Of a DNA stretch of 64,000 nucleotides, positions 8,773 to 18,081 are shown in pieces (the stretch's first letter is position 1; each line of letters starts with the position of its first letter). The notes under the pieces are model-generated. The model saw only the letters and a program-made list of their open reading frames with translations, ran no database searches and was not told the origin of the DNA. The DNA comes from Blautia massiliensis (ex Durand et al. 2017) (GTDB taxonomy: Bacteria; Bacillota; Clostridia; Lachnospirales; Lachnospiraceae). The stretch is taken from NCBI RefSeq assembly GCF_001487165.1, contig NZ_LN913006.1:592545-656544 (forward strand), written 5' to 3'. The position numbers were made by a program, and so were the translations under genes.

Positions 8773-10158
8773 TTATGCTTCCGGAATTTTTTGAATGATC
8801 GTTCTGTTTATGACAACTAGGAAAGTTACGGACACGATCAGAGAAATGATCTCCGCAATGGGGAAAGACCACCATACTGCGTGAAGTCCACCGATGGAAG
8901 CAAGGATATAAGCTGCAGGTATCAGGACAAACAGCTGACGCATGATAGACACGATCATACTGAATACAGCTTTTCCGAGTGCCTGGAATACAGTTCCCGC
9001 AATGATACAGAACCATGCGATCAGATAGTGGATTCCTATGATACGAAGTGCAGGGATTCCGATGGTAAGCATATCTTCGGAAGCACTGAACAGTCCCAGC
9101 AATGTTTTCGGAATAAATTCAAAGGCAAGGAAACCAATGAATGTAAAACAGAATGCGATGGACATGCTGACTTTGACAGTTTTAAGCATACGCTTTCTGT
9201 GGCGTGCACCATAATTATAGGCAATGATCGGTGTAATGCCGTTGTTAAGTCCAAATACAGGCATGAAGAAAAAACTCTGCAATTTGAAGTAAACACCAAA
9301 TACTGCAGTTGCAGTGACTGTGAACTGTACCAGGATCAGATTCATGCAATAGGTCATGATAGAACTGATGGACTGCATGATGATCGATGGAATACCTACT
9401 GCATAAATATGGCCGATGATCTTAAGGTCAGGACGGAAGCCCCTGAAGCTGAGCCGGACTTCATGATTAAATTTATGGTTGCAGATTCCTGCAACGACGC
9501 AGGCTACACACTGTCCGATCACAGTAGCTGCAGCAGCTCCGGTAACACCCATTTTCGGAGCACCGAACAGACCAAAGATCAGGATCGGGTCAAGGATGAT
9601 GTTGGTGATGGCACCGCACAGCTGAGAAGTCATGCTGAATATGGTTTTTCCTGTGGATGTGAGCAGACGTTCAAAGAAAAACTGTCCAAGCAGACCAAAG
9701 GAGAATATCATAACTGTGCTCAGATATTCAATCCCAAATTTAAGGATCTCAGGGTCTGCGTTATGTACCTGGCTGGCATAAAATGGTTTTACTACTGTAA
9801 ATCCAAGGATCAGGAAAACCAGATAGCTTAAGCTATACAGGAAAGCAGCATTGCTGGCTGTCCGATCAGCTTTTTCAAAGTTCTTTTCTCCAAGGGATTT
9901 GGAAAGCAGTGCGTTCATACCCACACCGGTACCTGCACCTACTGCGATCAGAAGTGTCTGCAGTGGAAAAGCCATGGAAACTGCCGTCAGAGCATTTTCG
10001 GAAAGCATGGCTACGAAAACACTGTCCACAATATTGTACAATGCCTGCACCAGCATGGAGATCATCATTGGCAGAGACATGTTTAGTACAAGCCTTCCTA
10101 CGGGCATGGTCCCCATTTTGTTTTCTGCTATGAGAGCAGATGTACTTTTTTGATTCAT
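8773..10158 (-). CDS. MATE-family multidrug/metabolite efflux transporter
   Basis: A 461-residue protein with twelve predicted membrane segments in two homologous halves, the MATE fold. N-terminal marks are 'LPMMISMLVQALYNIVDSVFVAML' (split across helix 1-2) and 'AGTGVGMNALLSKSLG'; the second half has 'FGLNNGITPIIAYNYGA'. GGAGG precedes the ATG by 7 bases. These proteins expel cationic drugs or metabolites by Na+ or H+ exchange. The substrate is unknown. A second, distantly related MATE gene lies at 35886-37223. No regulator is adjacent. Confidence 0.92.
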   Translation of the reverse strand: MNQKSTSALIAENKMGTMPVGRLVLNMSLPMMISMLVQALYNIVDSVFVAMLSENALTAVSMAFPLQTLLIAVGAGTGVGMNALLSKSLGEKNFEKADRTASNAAFLYSLSYLVFLILGFTVVKPFYASQVHNADPEILKFGIEYLSTVMIFSFGLLGQFFFERLLTSTGKTIFSMTSQLCGAITNIILDPILIFGLFGAPKMGVTGAAAATVIGQCVACVVAGICNHKFNHEVRLSFRGFRPDLKIIGHIYAVGIPSIIMQSISSIMTYCMNLILVQFTVTATAVFGVYFKLQSFFFMPVFGLNNGITPIIAYNYGARHRKRMLKTVKVSMSIAFCFTFIGFLAFEFIPKTLLGLFSASEDMLTIGIPALRIIGIHYLIAWFCIIAGTVFQALGKAVFSMIVSIMRQLFVLIPAAYILASIGGLHAVWWSFPIAEIISLIVSVTFLVVINRTIIQKIPEA

Positions 10159-10297
10159 ATTTCCTCCATTTTGTATTTTGTAGTTTTTGGCCTAATTATA
10201 TATATTAGCATGAAAATATGAGGGATTCAAGAGAAGAATATCCTTCTGACATTATTATAAATGGTTCATACTATAAGTATTTAAACGATTTTGATAG

Positions 10298-10326
10298 TTG
10301 ACATGAATTTTCAGATATGCTATGCT
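10298..10326 (+). promoter_or_regulatory. Promoter of the polyamine operon leader
   Basis: A perfect TTGACA (10298-10303), a 17-bp spacer and TATGCT (10321-10326). Transcription would begin near 10333, about 400 nt before the speA start codon. Confidence 0.65.
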
Positions 10327-10332
10327 TATAAA

Positions 10333-10700
10333 GATTTTGAAGGACAAGAAAGAGTCTTTTCAAAGCAATTATTTTGGACCACTCCATTTTGGGGTCAAGG
10401 CCATACGGACAGCCGGGTCCACTGCCGCTGATGGTAACTTTGGTTGCCTTATTGATTGAGTTAGAAGCTCAAATTTTATAAGTTGGTTCCTTTGATAACC
10501 GTCATGCGCCTGTTGCGCAGACTTGTGAAACGGTCAATAAGAGTAGTAAAAGTATGATTGCTATATAGACTCTGACATATATCATCCGGATTCTGATCTC
10601 ATGTAAATATGAGGATTCTCACATTTATATGCGATGAAAAAAATCAGGAAGAATGATCTAAGCAGGTTTACGGTTTTGTATCGGCCTGCTTTTTTTGTGC
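10333..10700 (+). ncRNA. Structured leader RNA of the polyamine operon ending in a terminator (riboswitch-like, family not recognised)
   Basis: A promoter precedes this stretch and speA follows. Pairings that can be read directly are: AGAGTC (10351-10356) with GACTCT (10568-10573); a 9-bp helix 10364-10372 with 10554-10562; GGAC/GTCC (10407-10410, 10417-10420); CTTATTGA (10448-10455) with TCAATAAG (10534-10541) enclosing a TTGAG/CTCAA hairpin (10456-10472), GGTT/AACC (10485-10500) and TGCGC/GCGCA (10505-10519). Some helices compete (ACCGT 10498-10502 could pair with ACGGT 10530-10534). A terminator (10660-10697) follows. The layout is that of a cis-acting, ligand- or translation-controlled switch. 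The ligand is not identified. Confidence 0.6.
10660..10697 (+). terminator. Intrinsic terminator inside the speA leader
   Basis: AAGCAGG (10660-10666) pairs with CCTGCTT (10685-10691), followed by a T7 run. It stands 32 bp before the speA start and downstream of the promoter, so it must be read through for operon expression. Confidence 0.65.
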
Positions 10701-10728
10701 GGATAAAGGAACTGGAAATGGAGAAGCA

Positions 10729-12195
10729 ATGAACAGAAGTCGTTTTAAACTGGACCAGAATCATGCTCCAATTCATGAAGCTCTGGAAAAATTCCTGCGT
10801 ATGAGAGTAGTACCTTTCGATGTGCCGGGACATAAAAGAGGAAGAGGAAATCCGGAGCTTACGGAATTTCTGGGACAAAAATGTGTAGGTGTGGATGTAA
10901 ACAGCATGAAGCCGCTTGATAATCTCTGTCATCCTGTATCTGTGATTCGGGAGGCGGAAGAGCTGGCAGCAGATGCTTTTGGAGCAGCGCATGCATTTCT
11001 TATGGTTGGAGGAACTACAAGCTCAGTGCAGACTATGGTGCTAACTGCCTGTAAGAGGGGAGATGAGATCATTCTTCCCCGAAATGTCCACAGAAGTGTG
11101 CTGAATGCGCTGGTTTTGTGCGGAGCAATCCCGGTCTATGTGAATCCGGAGGTGGATCAGAGACTTGGGATTTCTCTTGGAATGCGACGTGAACAGGTGG
11201 CAAAGGCAATTAAGGAGCACCCAAATGCGGTGGCTGTGCTGGTGAACAATCCCACCTATTATGGAATCTGCAGTGATCTTCGCGCAATTGTACGCATGGC
11301 TCATGAAGCAGGAATGCTGTGTCTGGCAGATGAGGCACATGGAACTCATTTTTATTTTGGCGGAGGTCTGCCGGTTTCGGCAATGGCAGCTGGTGCAGAT
11401 ATGGCGTCTGTATCCATGCATAAAAGCGGCGGAAGCCTGACCCAGTCCAGCCTTCTTCTTACAGGACCAGGTGTTCATGCCGGTTATGTCCGTCAGATCA
11501 TCAATCTGACTCAGACTACTTCAGGCAGCTATCTTCTGATGTCAAGTCTTGACATTTCGCGCCGGAATCTTGCACAGCGAGGACGCCAGATTTTTCATCA
11601 GGTAGCAGATATGGCAGAGTATGCAAGGGAAGAGATCAATGCTATTGGCGGCTATTACGCATTTGGAAAAGAACTGGTGAATGGAGATTCGGTTTTTGAT
11701 TTTGACATTACGAAATTAAGTGTACATACCCTGGATATCGGACTTGCAGGGATTGAGGTTTACGATATACTGAGAGATGAATATGATATTCAGATCGAAT
11801 TTGGTGATATCGGAAATATTCTGGCCTATCTGTCGATCGGAGATCGTGTCCAGGAAATAGAGCGGCTGGTAAGTGCTCTTGCGGAGATCCGCAGGCGATT
11901 CCAGAAGGATAAATCAGGATTGCTGGATCAGGAATATATCGATCCTCAGGTAGTGACAAGTCCTCAGGAAGCTTTTTATGCAGAAAAATGCAGCCTTCCT
12001 CTCAGAGAAACCGAAGGCAAGGTATGCAGCGAGTTTGTAATGTGTTATCCTCCGGGAATCCCGATCTTGGCTCCGGGGGAACGGATCACTCCGGAAATCC
12101 TGGATTATATTGAATATGCCAAGGCAAAAGGATGCAATATGACAGGCCCTGAAGATCCGGATATATTGCGTTTAAACGTACTGGCAGGGAGGTAA
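10729..12195 (+). CDS. speA: Arginine (Orn/Lys/Arg) decarboxylase, PLP-dependent
   Basis: A 488-residue fold-type-I PLP enzyme of the Orn/Lys/Arg decarboxylase class (small form without the N-terminal wing). The cofactor pocket is visible: 'LMVGGTTSS', 'ADEAHGTHF' (Asp202, His205) and 'SMHKSGGSLTQSS' with the Schiff-base lysine at residue 233. It should make agmatine from arginine, because an agmatinase gene follows in the same operon; lysine or ornithine as substrate cannot be excluded from sequence alone. GGAG lies 7 bases before the ATG. It is the first gene of a tight five-gene unit under a structured leader. Confidence 0.88.
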   Translation: MNRSRFKLDQNHAPIHEALEKFLRMRVVPFDVPGHKRGRGNPELTEFLGQKCVGVDVNSMKPLDNLCHPVSVIREAEELAADAFGAAHAFLMVGGTTSSVQTMVLTACKRGDEIILPRNVHRSVLNALVLCGAIPVYVNPEVDQRLGISLGMRREQVAKAIKEHPNAVAVLVNNPTYYGICSDLRAIVRMAHEAGMLCLADEAHGTHFYFGGGLPVSAMAAGADMASVSMHKSGGSLTQSSLLLTGPGVHAGYVRQIINLTQTTSGSYLLMSSLDISRRNLAQRGRQIFHQVADMAEYAREEINAIGGYYAFGKELVNGDSVFDFDITKLSVHTLDIGLAGIEVYDILRDEYDIQIEFGDIGNILAYLSIGDRVQEIERLVSALAEIRRRFQKDKSGLLDQEYIDPQVVTSPQEAFYAEKCSLPLRETEGKVCSEFVMCYPPGIPILAPGERITPEILDYIEYAKAKGCNMTGPEDPDILRLNVLAGR

Positions 12196-12200
12196 AGAAA

Positions 12201-13055
12201 ATGGAAATGTGGTTTTCGGAATTTCATACACCGGATGTGAAGCATAGTATCCGGGTAAACCGTCAGCTTTATTCAAAGCAGAGTGACTATCAGAGAATTG
12301 ATATTTTTGAGACACCGGAATTTGGCAGGGTGCTCACACTGGACGGTAATGTAATGCTCACAGAGCGTGACGAATTTATTTATGACGAAATGATCACGCA
12401 TGTACCTATGGCTATTCACAAAGAAGCTAAAGATATTCTTGTGATCGGAGCAGGAGACGGCGGAGTTGTACGTGAACTGACCAGGTATGACCGTGTCAGC
12501 CATATTGATCTGGTAGAGATGGATCCTATGGTAGTAGAAGCCTGTCGCGCATATCTTCCGGGAAATGCCTGCAGGCTGGATGACAGGAGAGTGCACCTTC
12601 ATTATGAAAATGCGTTGAAATATATACGCCGCTGCGAAAATAAATATGATCTTATTATTGTAGATTCCTCGGATCCTTTTGGCCCATCGGAGGGATTATT
12701 TACCCGTGAATTTTACGGAAACTGCTATAATGCGCTGAAGGCGGATGGAATCATGGTTAATCAGCAGGGAAGTCCTTTTTATTCCGAGGATGCGCATGCT
12801 ATGCAGCGCAGTCACAAAAGAATTGCCAGTACTTTCCAGATCAGCCGTGTTTACCAGGCTCATATTCCTACCTTTGCTGCCGGCTACTGGCTGTTTGGCT
12901 TTGCAAGTAAAAAATATCATCCTGTGGATGACCTGGATTCGAAGGCATGGAATTCACTGAATCTTCGCACCCGTTACTATACTACAAGGCTTCACAAAGG
13001 TGCATTTTATCTTCCGGCTTTTCTGGAGGAAATGCTTCAGGAGGTGGAGGACTGA
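12201..13055 (+). CDS. speE: Spermidine synthase-like aminopropyltransferase
   Basis: A 284-residue Rossmann-fold aminopropyltransferase. 'VIGAGDGGVVRELTRY' (residues ~82-97) and 'VEMDPMVVEACRAYLP' form the decarboxylated-SAM pocket, and 'DSSDPFGPSEGLFTREFY' (~154) contains the catalytic aspartate and putrescine-side loop. The enzyme normally transfers the aminopropyl group of decarboxylated SAM to putrescine. No S-adenosylmethionine decarboxylase gene is in this operon or window, while a second, SAM-independent spermidine route is encoded two genes on, so its acceptor and physiological role are open. It starts 5 bp after speA; GGGAGG precedes it. Confidence 0.88.
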   Translation: MEMWFSEFHTPDVKHSIRVNRQLYSKQSDYQRIDIFETPEFGRVLTLDGNVMLTERDEFIYDEMITHVPMAIHKEAKDILVIGAGDGGVVRELTRYDRVSHIDLVEMDPMVVEACRAYLPGNACRLDDRRVHLHYENALKYIRRCENKYDLIIVDSSDPFGPSEGLFTREFYGNCYNALKADGIMVNQQGSPFYSEDAHAMQRSHKRIASTFQISRVYQAHIPTFAAGYWLFGFASKKYHPVDDLDSKAWNSLNLRTRYYTTRLHKGAFYLPAFLEEMLQEVED

Positions 13056-13058
13056 TTT

Positions 13059-13916
13059 ATGATCTTACCAAATATTGAAAATTTTATCGGTTGTGACAGC
13101 AGCTTTGAGGAAGCAGAAATTGTTCTTTACGGAGCTCCCTTTGATTCGACCACAAGCTTTCGTCCGGGAGCCAGGTTCGGTCCTTCTGCCATTCGTCATG
13201 AAAGCTTTGGACTGGAAACCTACAGCCCTTATCAGGATCGTGACCTTATGGATATCCGGGTATTTGACAGTGGAGATCTGGAGCTTTGCTTCGGCAGCAG
13301 TGAAAAAGCGCTTGCTGATATACAGGATCGTGCAGAGGAAATCCTGAAAGAGGGAAAAATGCCGTTGCTTCTGGGGGGAGAGCATCTGGTGACACTGGCT
13401 GCTGTGAGAGCTGCCGCCGGGAGATATCCGGGACTTCATATTATTCATTTTGATGCGCACGCAGATTTAAGAGACGATTATCTTGGTGCCCATTTAAGTC
13501 ATGCGTGTGTTATCCGCAGATGCTATGATATTCTGGGAGATGGGAGGATACATCAGTTTTGTATCCGAAGCGGGGAGAGAGAAGAATTCCGGTTTGCAAA
13601 AGAGCATACAGATTTTCATCCCTTTACCTTTGAAGGCCTGGAAGAAACCGTACAGGAATTGGCCAGGAAGCAGGTGCCGGTATATTTTACCATTGATCTG
13701 GACTGTCTGGATCCATCTGTATTTCCGGGAACCGGTACACCGGAGGCAGGAGGCGTAAGCTTCCTTGAATTGCTCGCTGCTATCCGGAAGGTATCAGAAT
13801 TAAATATTGTGGGAGCAGATGTCAATGAGCTGGCACCTATGCTGGATCCAAGTGGTGTTTCCACAGCTACAGCATGTAAGGTGGTCAGGGAACTGCTGCT
13901 GGCGGTGGCAAAATAA
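13059..13916 (+). CDS. speB: Agmatinase
   Basis: A 285-residue ureohydrolase that splits agmatine into putrescine and urea. The binuclear manganese ligands are all in place: 'GGEHLVT', 'FDAHADLRDD' (~residue 130) and 'DLDCLDPSVFPGTGTPEAGG' (~212). The substrate loop of agmatinases (rather than arginases) fits the 'FDSTTSFRPGARFGPSAIR' N-terminal region. The gene begins 3 bp after speE, with GGAGG overlapping the speE end. Its presence marks SpeA as an arginine decarboxylase. Confidence 0.9.
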   Translation: MILPNIENFIGCDSSFEEAEIVLYGAPFDSTTSFRPGARFGPSAIRHESFGLETYSPYQDRDLMDIRVFDSGDLELCFGSSEKALADIQDRAEEILKEGKMPLLLGGEHLVTLAAVRAAAGRYPGLHIIHFDAHADLRDDYLGAHLSHACVIRRCYDILGDGRIHQFCIRSGEREEFRFAKEHTDFHPFTFEGLEETVQELARKQVPVYFTIDLDCLDPSVFPGTGTPEAGGVSFLELLAAIRKVSELNIVGADVNELAPMLDPSGVSTATACKVVRELLLAVAK

Positions 13917-13958
13917 AAACAGTTACGAAAATTGAGTATAAAAAAGGAGACAAAAAAC

Positions 13959-15218
13959 ATGAGCAGAGTACTTGTAATCGGCTGCGGCGGAGTAGCCAGT
14001 GTAGCAATCCAGAAGTGTTGTCAGGCAGATACTGTATTTACAGAACTGTGTATAGCAAGCAGGACAAAAGAAAAATGTGATGCACTTGCCCGGAAACTGG
14101 AAGGAAAAACAAAAACAGTTATTACCACCGCAAAGGTGGATGCGGATGATGTAAACCAGCTGATCCAGCTGATCAATAGTTACAAACCGGATCTGGTAAT
14201 GAACATTGCGCTTCCGTATCAGGATCTGACCATCATGGATGCATGTCTGGCATGTGGTGTAAACTATATGGATACGGCAAACTATGAGCCGGAGGATACG
14301 GATGATCCCAAATGGCGTGCTATTTACGAAAAACGCTGCAAGGAAGCGGGATTTTCCGCATATTTTGATTATTCCTGGCAGTGGGCATACCGGAAGAAAT
14401 TTGAAGAGGCAGGACTTACAGCACTTCTTGGCTGCGGATTTGACCCGGGTGTTACCCAGGCATATTGTGCATATGCATTAAAGCATGAGTTCGACCAGAT
14501 CGATACCATTGATATTCTGGACTGCAATGGAGGAGACCACGGATATGCATTTGCAACCAACTTTAATCCGGAAATCAATCTTCGTGAGGTAAGTGCGCCC
14601 GGAAGCTACTGGGAGAATGGACATTGGGTGGAAATTCCTCCGATGGCGATCAAGCGGGAATATGATTTTGATCAGGTCGGCGATAAAGATATGTATCTTC
14701 TGCATCACGAGGAGATCGAGTCCCTTGCCCAGACAATTCCGGGAGTAAAGAGAATCCGTTTCTTTATGACCTTCGGACAGAGCTATCTGGATCACATGCG
14801 CTGTCTGGAGGATGTGGGAATGCTTTCTACTACTCCGATCAACTATAATGGACAGGAAATCGTTCCTATCCAGTTTTTGAAGGCTCTTCTCCCGGATCCG
14901 GCCAGCCTGGGTCCACGTACTAAGGGAAAAACTAATATTGGCTGCATTTTCACCGGGGTAAAGGATGGAAAAGAGAAAACCTATTATATTTATAATGTTT
15001 GTGACCACCAGGAATGTTATAAAGAGGTTGGAAGTCAGGCAATCAGCTATACGACAGGCGTTCCGGCTATGTGCGGAGCATTAATGATGCTTACCGGAAA
15101 ATGGATCCGCCCGGGAGTGTACACAGTAGAAGAATTTGACCCGGATCCGTTCCTGGAAGCACTTGACAAATATGGACTTCCACGCAGCGAAAATCATGAT
15201 CCGGAGCTGGTGGATTAA
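13959..15218 (+). CDS. Carboxy(nor)spermidine dehydrogenase, saccharopine-dehydrogenase family
   Basis: A 419-residue protein with an N-terminal NAD(P)-binding fold ('VLVIGCGGVASVAIQ') and the saccharopine-dehydrogenase C-terminal half ('GCGFDPGVTQAYCAYA', 'DCNGGDHGYAFATNFNPEINLREV'). In this pathway it condenses putrescine with aspartate semialdehyde and reduces the product to carboxyspermidine. That function, rather than lysine metabolism, follows from the next gene. I chose ATG 13959 with AGGAG 9 bases upstream; the open frame starts at 13932. The stop overlaps the next start codon by one base. Confidence 0.88.
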   Translation: MSRVLVIGCGGVASVAIQKCCQADTVFTELCIASRTKEKCDALARKLEGKTKTVITTAKVDADDVNQLIQLINSYKPDLVMNIALPYQDLTIMDACLACGVNYMDTANYEPEDTDDPKWRAIYEKRCKEAGFSAYFDYSWQWAYRKKFEEAGLTALLGCGFDPGVTQAYCAYALKHEFDQIDTIDILDCNGGDHGYAFATNFNPEINLREVSAPGSYWENGHWVEIPPMAIKREYDFDQVGDKDMYLLHHEEIESLAQTIPGVKRIRFFMTFGQSYLDHMRCLEDVGMLSTTPINYNGQEIVPIQFLKALLPDPASLGPRTKGKTNIGCIFTGVKDGKEKTYYIYNVCDHQECYKEVGSQAISYTTGVPAMCGALMMLTGKWIRPGVYTVEEFDPDPFLEALDKYGLPRSENHDPELVD

Positions 15219-16435
15219 TGGAAAGAACAGATACAAGACCACCCTTTGCAGCGTCCGGCGGAATTATTTCGCCGGAGCTGCGGAAGATCAAAACACCTTG
15301 TTATGTTCTCGACGAAGCGGCGCTTATAAAAAATGCAGAATTAATGGGGAATATTGCCAAGAGAACAGGCTGCAAAATGCTCCTGGCACAGAAGGCTTTC
15401 AGTAATTATGACTGCTATCATCTTTTGGAACCATATTTGACAGGAACAGAAGCAAGCGGACTGTACGAAGCCAGGCTTGGTGCCCAGGAGATGCCCGGAA
15501 AAGAGGTACATGTATTTTGCGCCGGATATCGTGAGGATGAATTTGAGGAGCTGCTTAGCTTTGCAGATCATATAGTGTTTAACTCTCCTTCTCAGCTTCT
15601 TCGCTTTGGAAAAAGAGTGAAGGAGGCCGGGAAAAGTGCAGGGCTTCGGATCAATCCGGAATGCTCTACCCAGGAGGGACATGCTATTTATGATCCCTGT
15701 GCCCCAGGCAGCCGCATGGGTACCACAAGGGCGCAGTGGGAGATTGCTGTGAGAAAGCATCCGGAGCTGATCGGATTATTGGATGGTATTCATTTTCACA
15801 CCCTTTGTGAGCAGGACTCTTCTGATCTGGAAACTACTCTTACAGCAGTAAAGACGAAATTCGGAGATCTGATTTCTCAGATGAAATGGCTGAACCTGGG
15901 AGGTGGACATCATATTACAAGACCAGGCTATGATATTGCACGGCTTGAGAAGTGCATCAGCGCAGCAAAGGAAGAATGGAAGGTAGATGTTTATCTGGAG
16001 CCCGGAGAGGCATGGGCCTTAAATGCAGGATTCTTTTTGACAACTGTTCTGGATGTGCTGCAAAATGGTGATACCCGGCTTGCAATTTTGGATGGAAGTG
16101 CTGCCTGTCATATGCCGGATGTTCTGGAAATGCCTTATCGTCCTCCTCTTCTTGGAGCAGATGAACCGGGAGAAAATGCAGTCACAATCCGGCTCGGAGG
16201 ACCAACCTGCCTGTCAGGAGATATCATAGGAGATTACAGCTTTTCAGAGCCGTTGAAGTACGGAGATATCCTCATGTTTGGTGATATGGCCATTTATACA
16301 ACCTGCAAGAACAATACCTTTAATGGAATGCCTTTGCCTGATATATGGCTGAGACATGGCGATAAAACCATGGAACGTCTTACTGATTTTGGGTATGAAG
16401 ATTTTAAAGGCAGACTTGGACGCTGCAGGAAATAA
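15218..16435 (+). CDS. nspC: Carboxy(nor)spermidine decarboxylase
   Basis: A 405-residue fold-type-III (alanine-racemase-like) PLP decarboxylase. The N-terminal 'TPCYVLDEAAL' and 'LLAQKAFSN' carry the Schiff-base lysine (~58). 'HFHTLCEQDS' and 'EPGEAWALNAGFFLTTVLDV' line the active site, and 'DGSAACHMPDVLEMPYRPPL' is typical of NspC. It removes CO2 from carboxyspermidine to give spermidine, completing arginine to agmatine to putrescine to spermidine within one operon. It overlaps the preceding stop codon by one base (TAATG), so translation is probably coupled. A weak hairpin plus T7 follows at about 16418-16450. Confidence 0.9.
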   Translation: MERTDTRPPFAASGGIISPELRKIKTPCYVLDEAALIKNAELMGNIAKRTGCKMLLAQKAFSNYDCYHLLEPYLTGTEASGLYEARLGAQEMPGKEVHVFCAGYREDEFEELLSFADHIVFNSPSQLLRFGKRVKEAGKSAGLRINPECSTQEGHAIYDPCAPGSRMGTTRAQWEIAVRKHPELIGLLDGIHFHTLCEQDSSDLETTLTAVKTKFGDLISQMKWLNLGGGHHITRPGYDIARLEKCISAAKEEWKVDVYLEPGEAWALNAGFFLTTVLDVLQNGDTRLAILDGSAACHMPDVLEMPYRPPLLGADEPGENAVTIRLGGPTCLSGDIIGDYSFSEPLKYGDILMFGDMAIYTTCKNNTFNGMPLPDIWLRHGDKTMERLTDFGYEDFKGRLGRCRK

Positions 16436-16497
16436 GGGCAGTTTTTTTGAAAAATAATATTGACAGGTTTAATGAAAAATGGGAGGGAGATTCAAAA

Positions 16498-16524
16498 ATG
16501 AGCAAAAACGAAGCCTGCAAATAA
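16498..16524 (+). pseudogene. Severed 5' end of the YfcC-type transporter gene
   Basis: A good ribosome site (GGGAGG, 16481-16486) precedes an ATG that encodes only MSKNEACK before a stop. The rest of a YfcC-family transporter resumes in frame near 19762. The two parts are separated by two IS110 elements. The assignment as one original gene is inferred from position, strand and the N-terminus missing from the downstream ORF. Confidence 0.55.
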
Positions 16525-16685
16525 AAAGTCAAGGCTAAATTGAAAGAACATTGCTACGAAAATAAAAATCGCAGCCAAGACTTGAACCTTGACAACAAAT
16601 GTTTTCAACAATTATGAAAGCATCACTATAAAGCAGTCATAATAATGGCTGCCAGCAGTGAAATATGATTTGTACAAAAGATGGA

Positions 16686-17905
16686 TTATACTTGAGCTTC
16701 AACCGTATAGCCATGTTTTTCTAATTCTCGTATATAACGGGAAAGTTGTTTTTGCTCACAGTTTTTGCGCCTGACTTCAAAACAGTTTTCATCAAAATTA
16801 GTGCCTTGTTTTAGCATTGTATAAATGATAACAAGTAATTTACGAGCAAGAGCGACAATGGCTTTTCTGGCTCCTTTTTTCTGCTTGATTCTCCAATACC
16901 AGGCTGAAAGATATGTGTTTCGTTTGCCGGCAATTACCCAGGCAATCTCACAAAGCATACTTTTTATATAAGGATTGCCTTTTGTGATAGAGGTACTTTT
17001 TCTTTTTCCGGCACTCTCGTTATTGCCGGGACACAGACCGGCCCATGAACAGATGTGTTCTGCAGTTTTAAATGGTTTCATATCTGTACCGATTTCGGCA
17101 ATGATTGCACAGGAAGCAGTTGTACTTATTCCATAGATAGTATTTAACTGTTCAATTTGTAAAGCGAATGGAAGCATATCTTCCTGAAGATGAGTTTCAA
17201 TTTCAATAAGATGCTCTTTCATGGAATCATAATGACACATGAGGATTTTTAAGAAAGATTTTTGATGTTCTGAAAGAGTCCCATTTACAGACATGAGGAT
17301 TTCATCAATGCGTTTTCTGGTTTTTGTTTTGAGATAAGAATCCAAAGATATTTTATCAATCCATCCATGTTCCATCAAATGTAGAATAATGTTTCTGCCG
17401 GAAGTACCAAAAATATCAGAAATAAAAGAAGACAGACGAAAACCGGAACTCTGCAGGAATTTTTCAACCCTGTTTTTCTGGGAAGTAATATCGCGGATAA
17501 TACTCTTGCGATAACGGTTTAAATCACGAAATTCACGAATCTTGCATTAAGGAGTCCTGCACGTAGTAATGTAGAAATCCATTCAGAATCACGCATATCA
17601 GTTTTTTTGCCAGGAACGTTCTTCATATGGCGGGCATTAACAACTAATAAAGTGATATCTCCAGAGAAAGCATCTTCTAATATTTCGTAAATTGGAATCC
17701 AATAAATGCCAGTGCTTTCCATTGCAACATGATGGCAATTCTCTGAAATGATCCAGTCTCGTAAAGCAAGCATATCAGGAATTAAAGTGGTAAATTCACG
17801 AATTTCAGAGTGAGTAGGTTTACCTAATGGACCAGTTAGGATACATGCAACAATTTTTTCTTTGTGGATATCCAAACCACAGGAAATTTCTAAAAGATCT
17901 TTCAT
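16686..17905 (-). pseudogene. IS110-family transposase, frameshifted
   Basis: The N-terminal reading frame (17905 to 17519) carries the DEDD RuvC-like residues: Asp12 in 'GLDIHKEK', Glu63 in 'MESTGIYW', and Asp103/Asp106 in 'KKTDMRDSEW'. It then shifts near 17540. In the other frame the protein continues from about 17543 ('KIREFRDLNRYRKSI') to 16686 and includes the C-terminal Tnp_20 part ('LNTIYGISTTASCAIIAEIG', 'ICSWAGLCPGNNESAGKRK'). About ten residues normally present after 'LLNA' also appear lost, so a small deletion explains the shift. The transposase should be inactive. The start has AAGGAGG upstream. Confidence 0.85.
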
Positions 17906-17929
17906 ACAGACAGCCTCCTTTATAATAGA

Positions 17930-18081
17930 ATTGACAGGAGATTTGCCCGAGATAATATGGACTTTGCTACTCGTGCTATCTGTAAAAGATGCGACAATAT
18001 GCTGTACTCAAGGGCAAAACATTTACGTTGAAAAACGGGGTGAAAATCCTCCAAGGTACAATCAAACTTAATCCTGTCAAT
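17930..18081 (-). ncRNA. Noncoding upstream region of IS110 element 1, candidate bridge-RNA locus
   Basis: ATTGACAGGA (17930-17939) and TCCTGTCAAT (18072-18081) form a 10-bp inverted repeat enclosing 132 nt without a gene, and TTTGCCC/GGGCAAA pairs inside it. In IS110 elements the noncoding end upstream of the transposase encodes a bridge RNA with target and donor loops (known for IS621). Position fits; no loops were assigned, so this is a candidate only. Confidence 0.35.

Noticed and set aside
8881..9831. A 316-codon plus-strand open frame opposite the first MATE gene
   Set aside because: It is antisense to a clear MATE protein, rich in Cys, His and Asp from reverse-frame reading, and lacks a ribosome site.
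10380..10440. M-box (magnesium) riboswitch
   Set aside because: Only two short words agree (TACGGACA, CACTGCC); the conserved GTTAGGTGAGGCTCC core is missing and the downstream genes are for polyamines.
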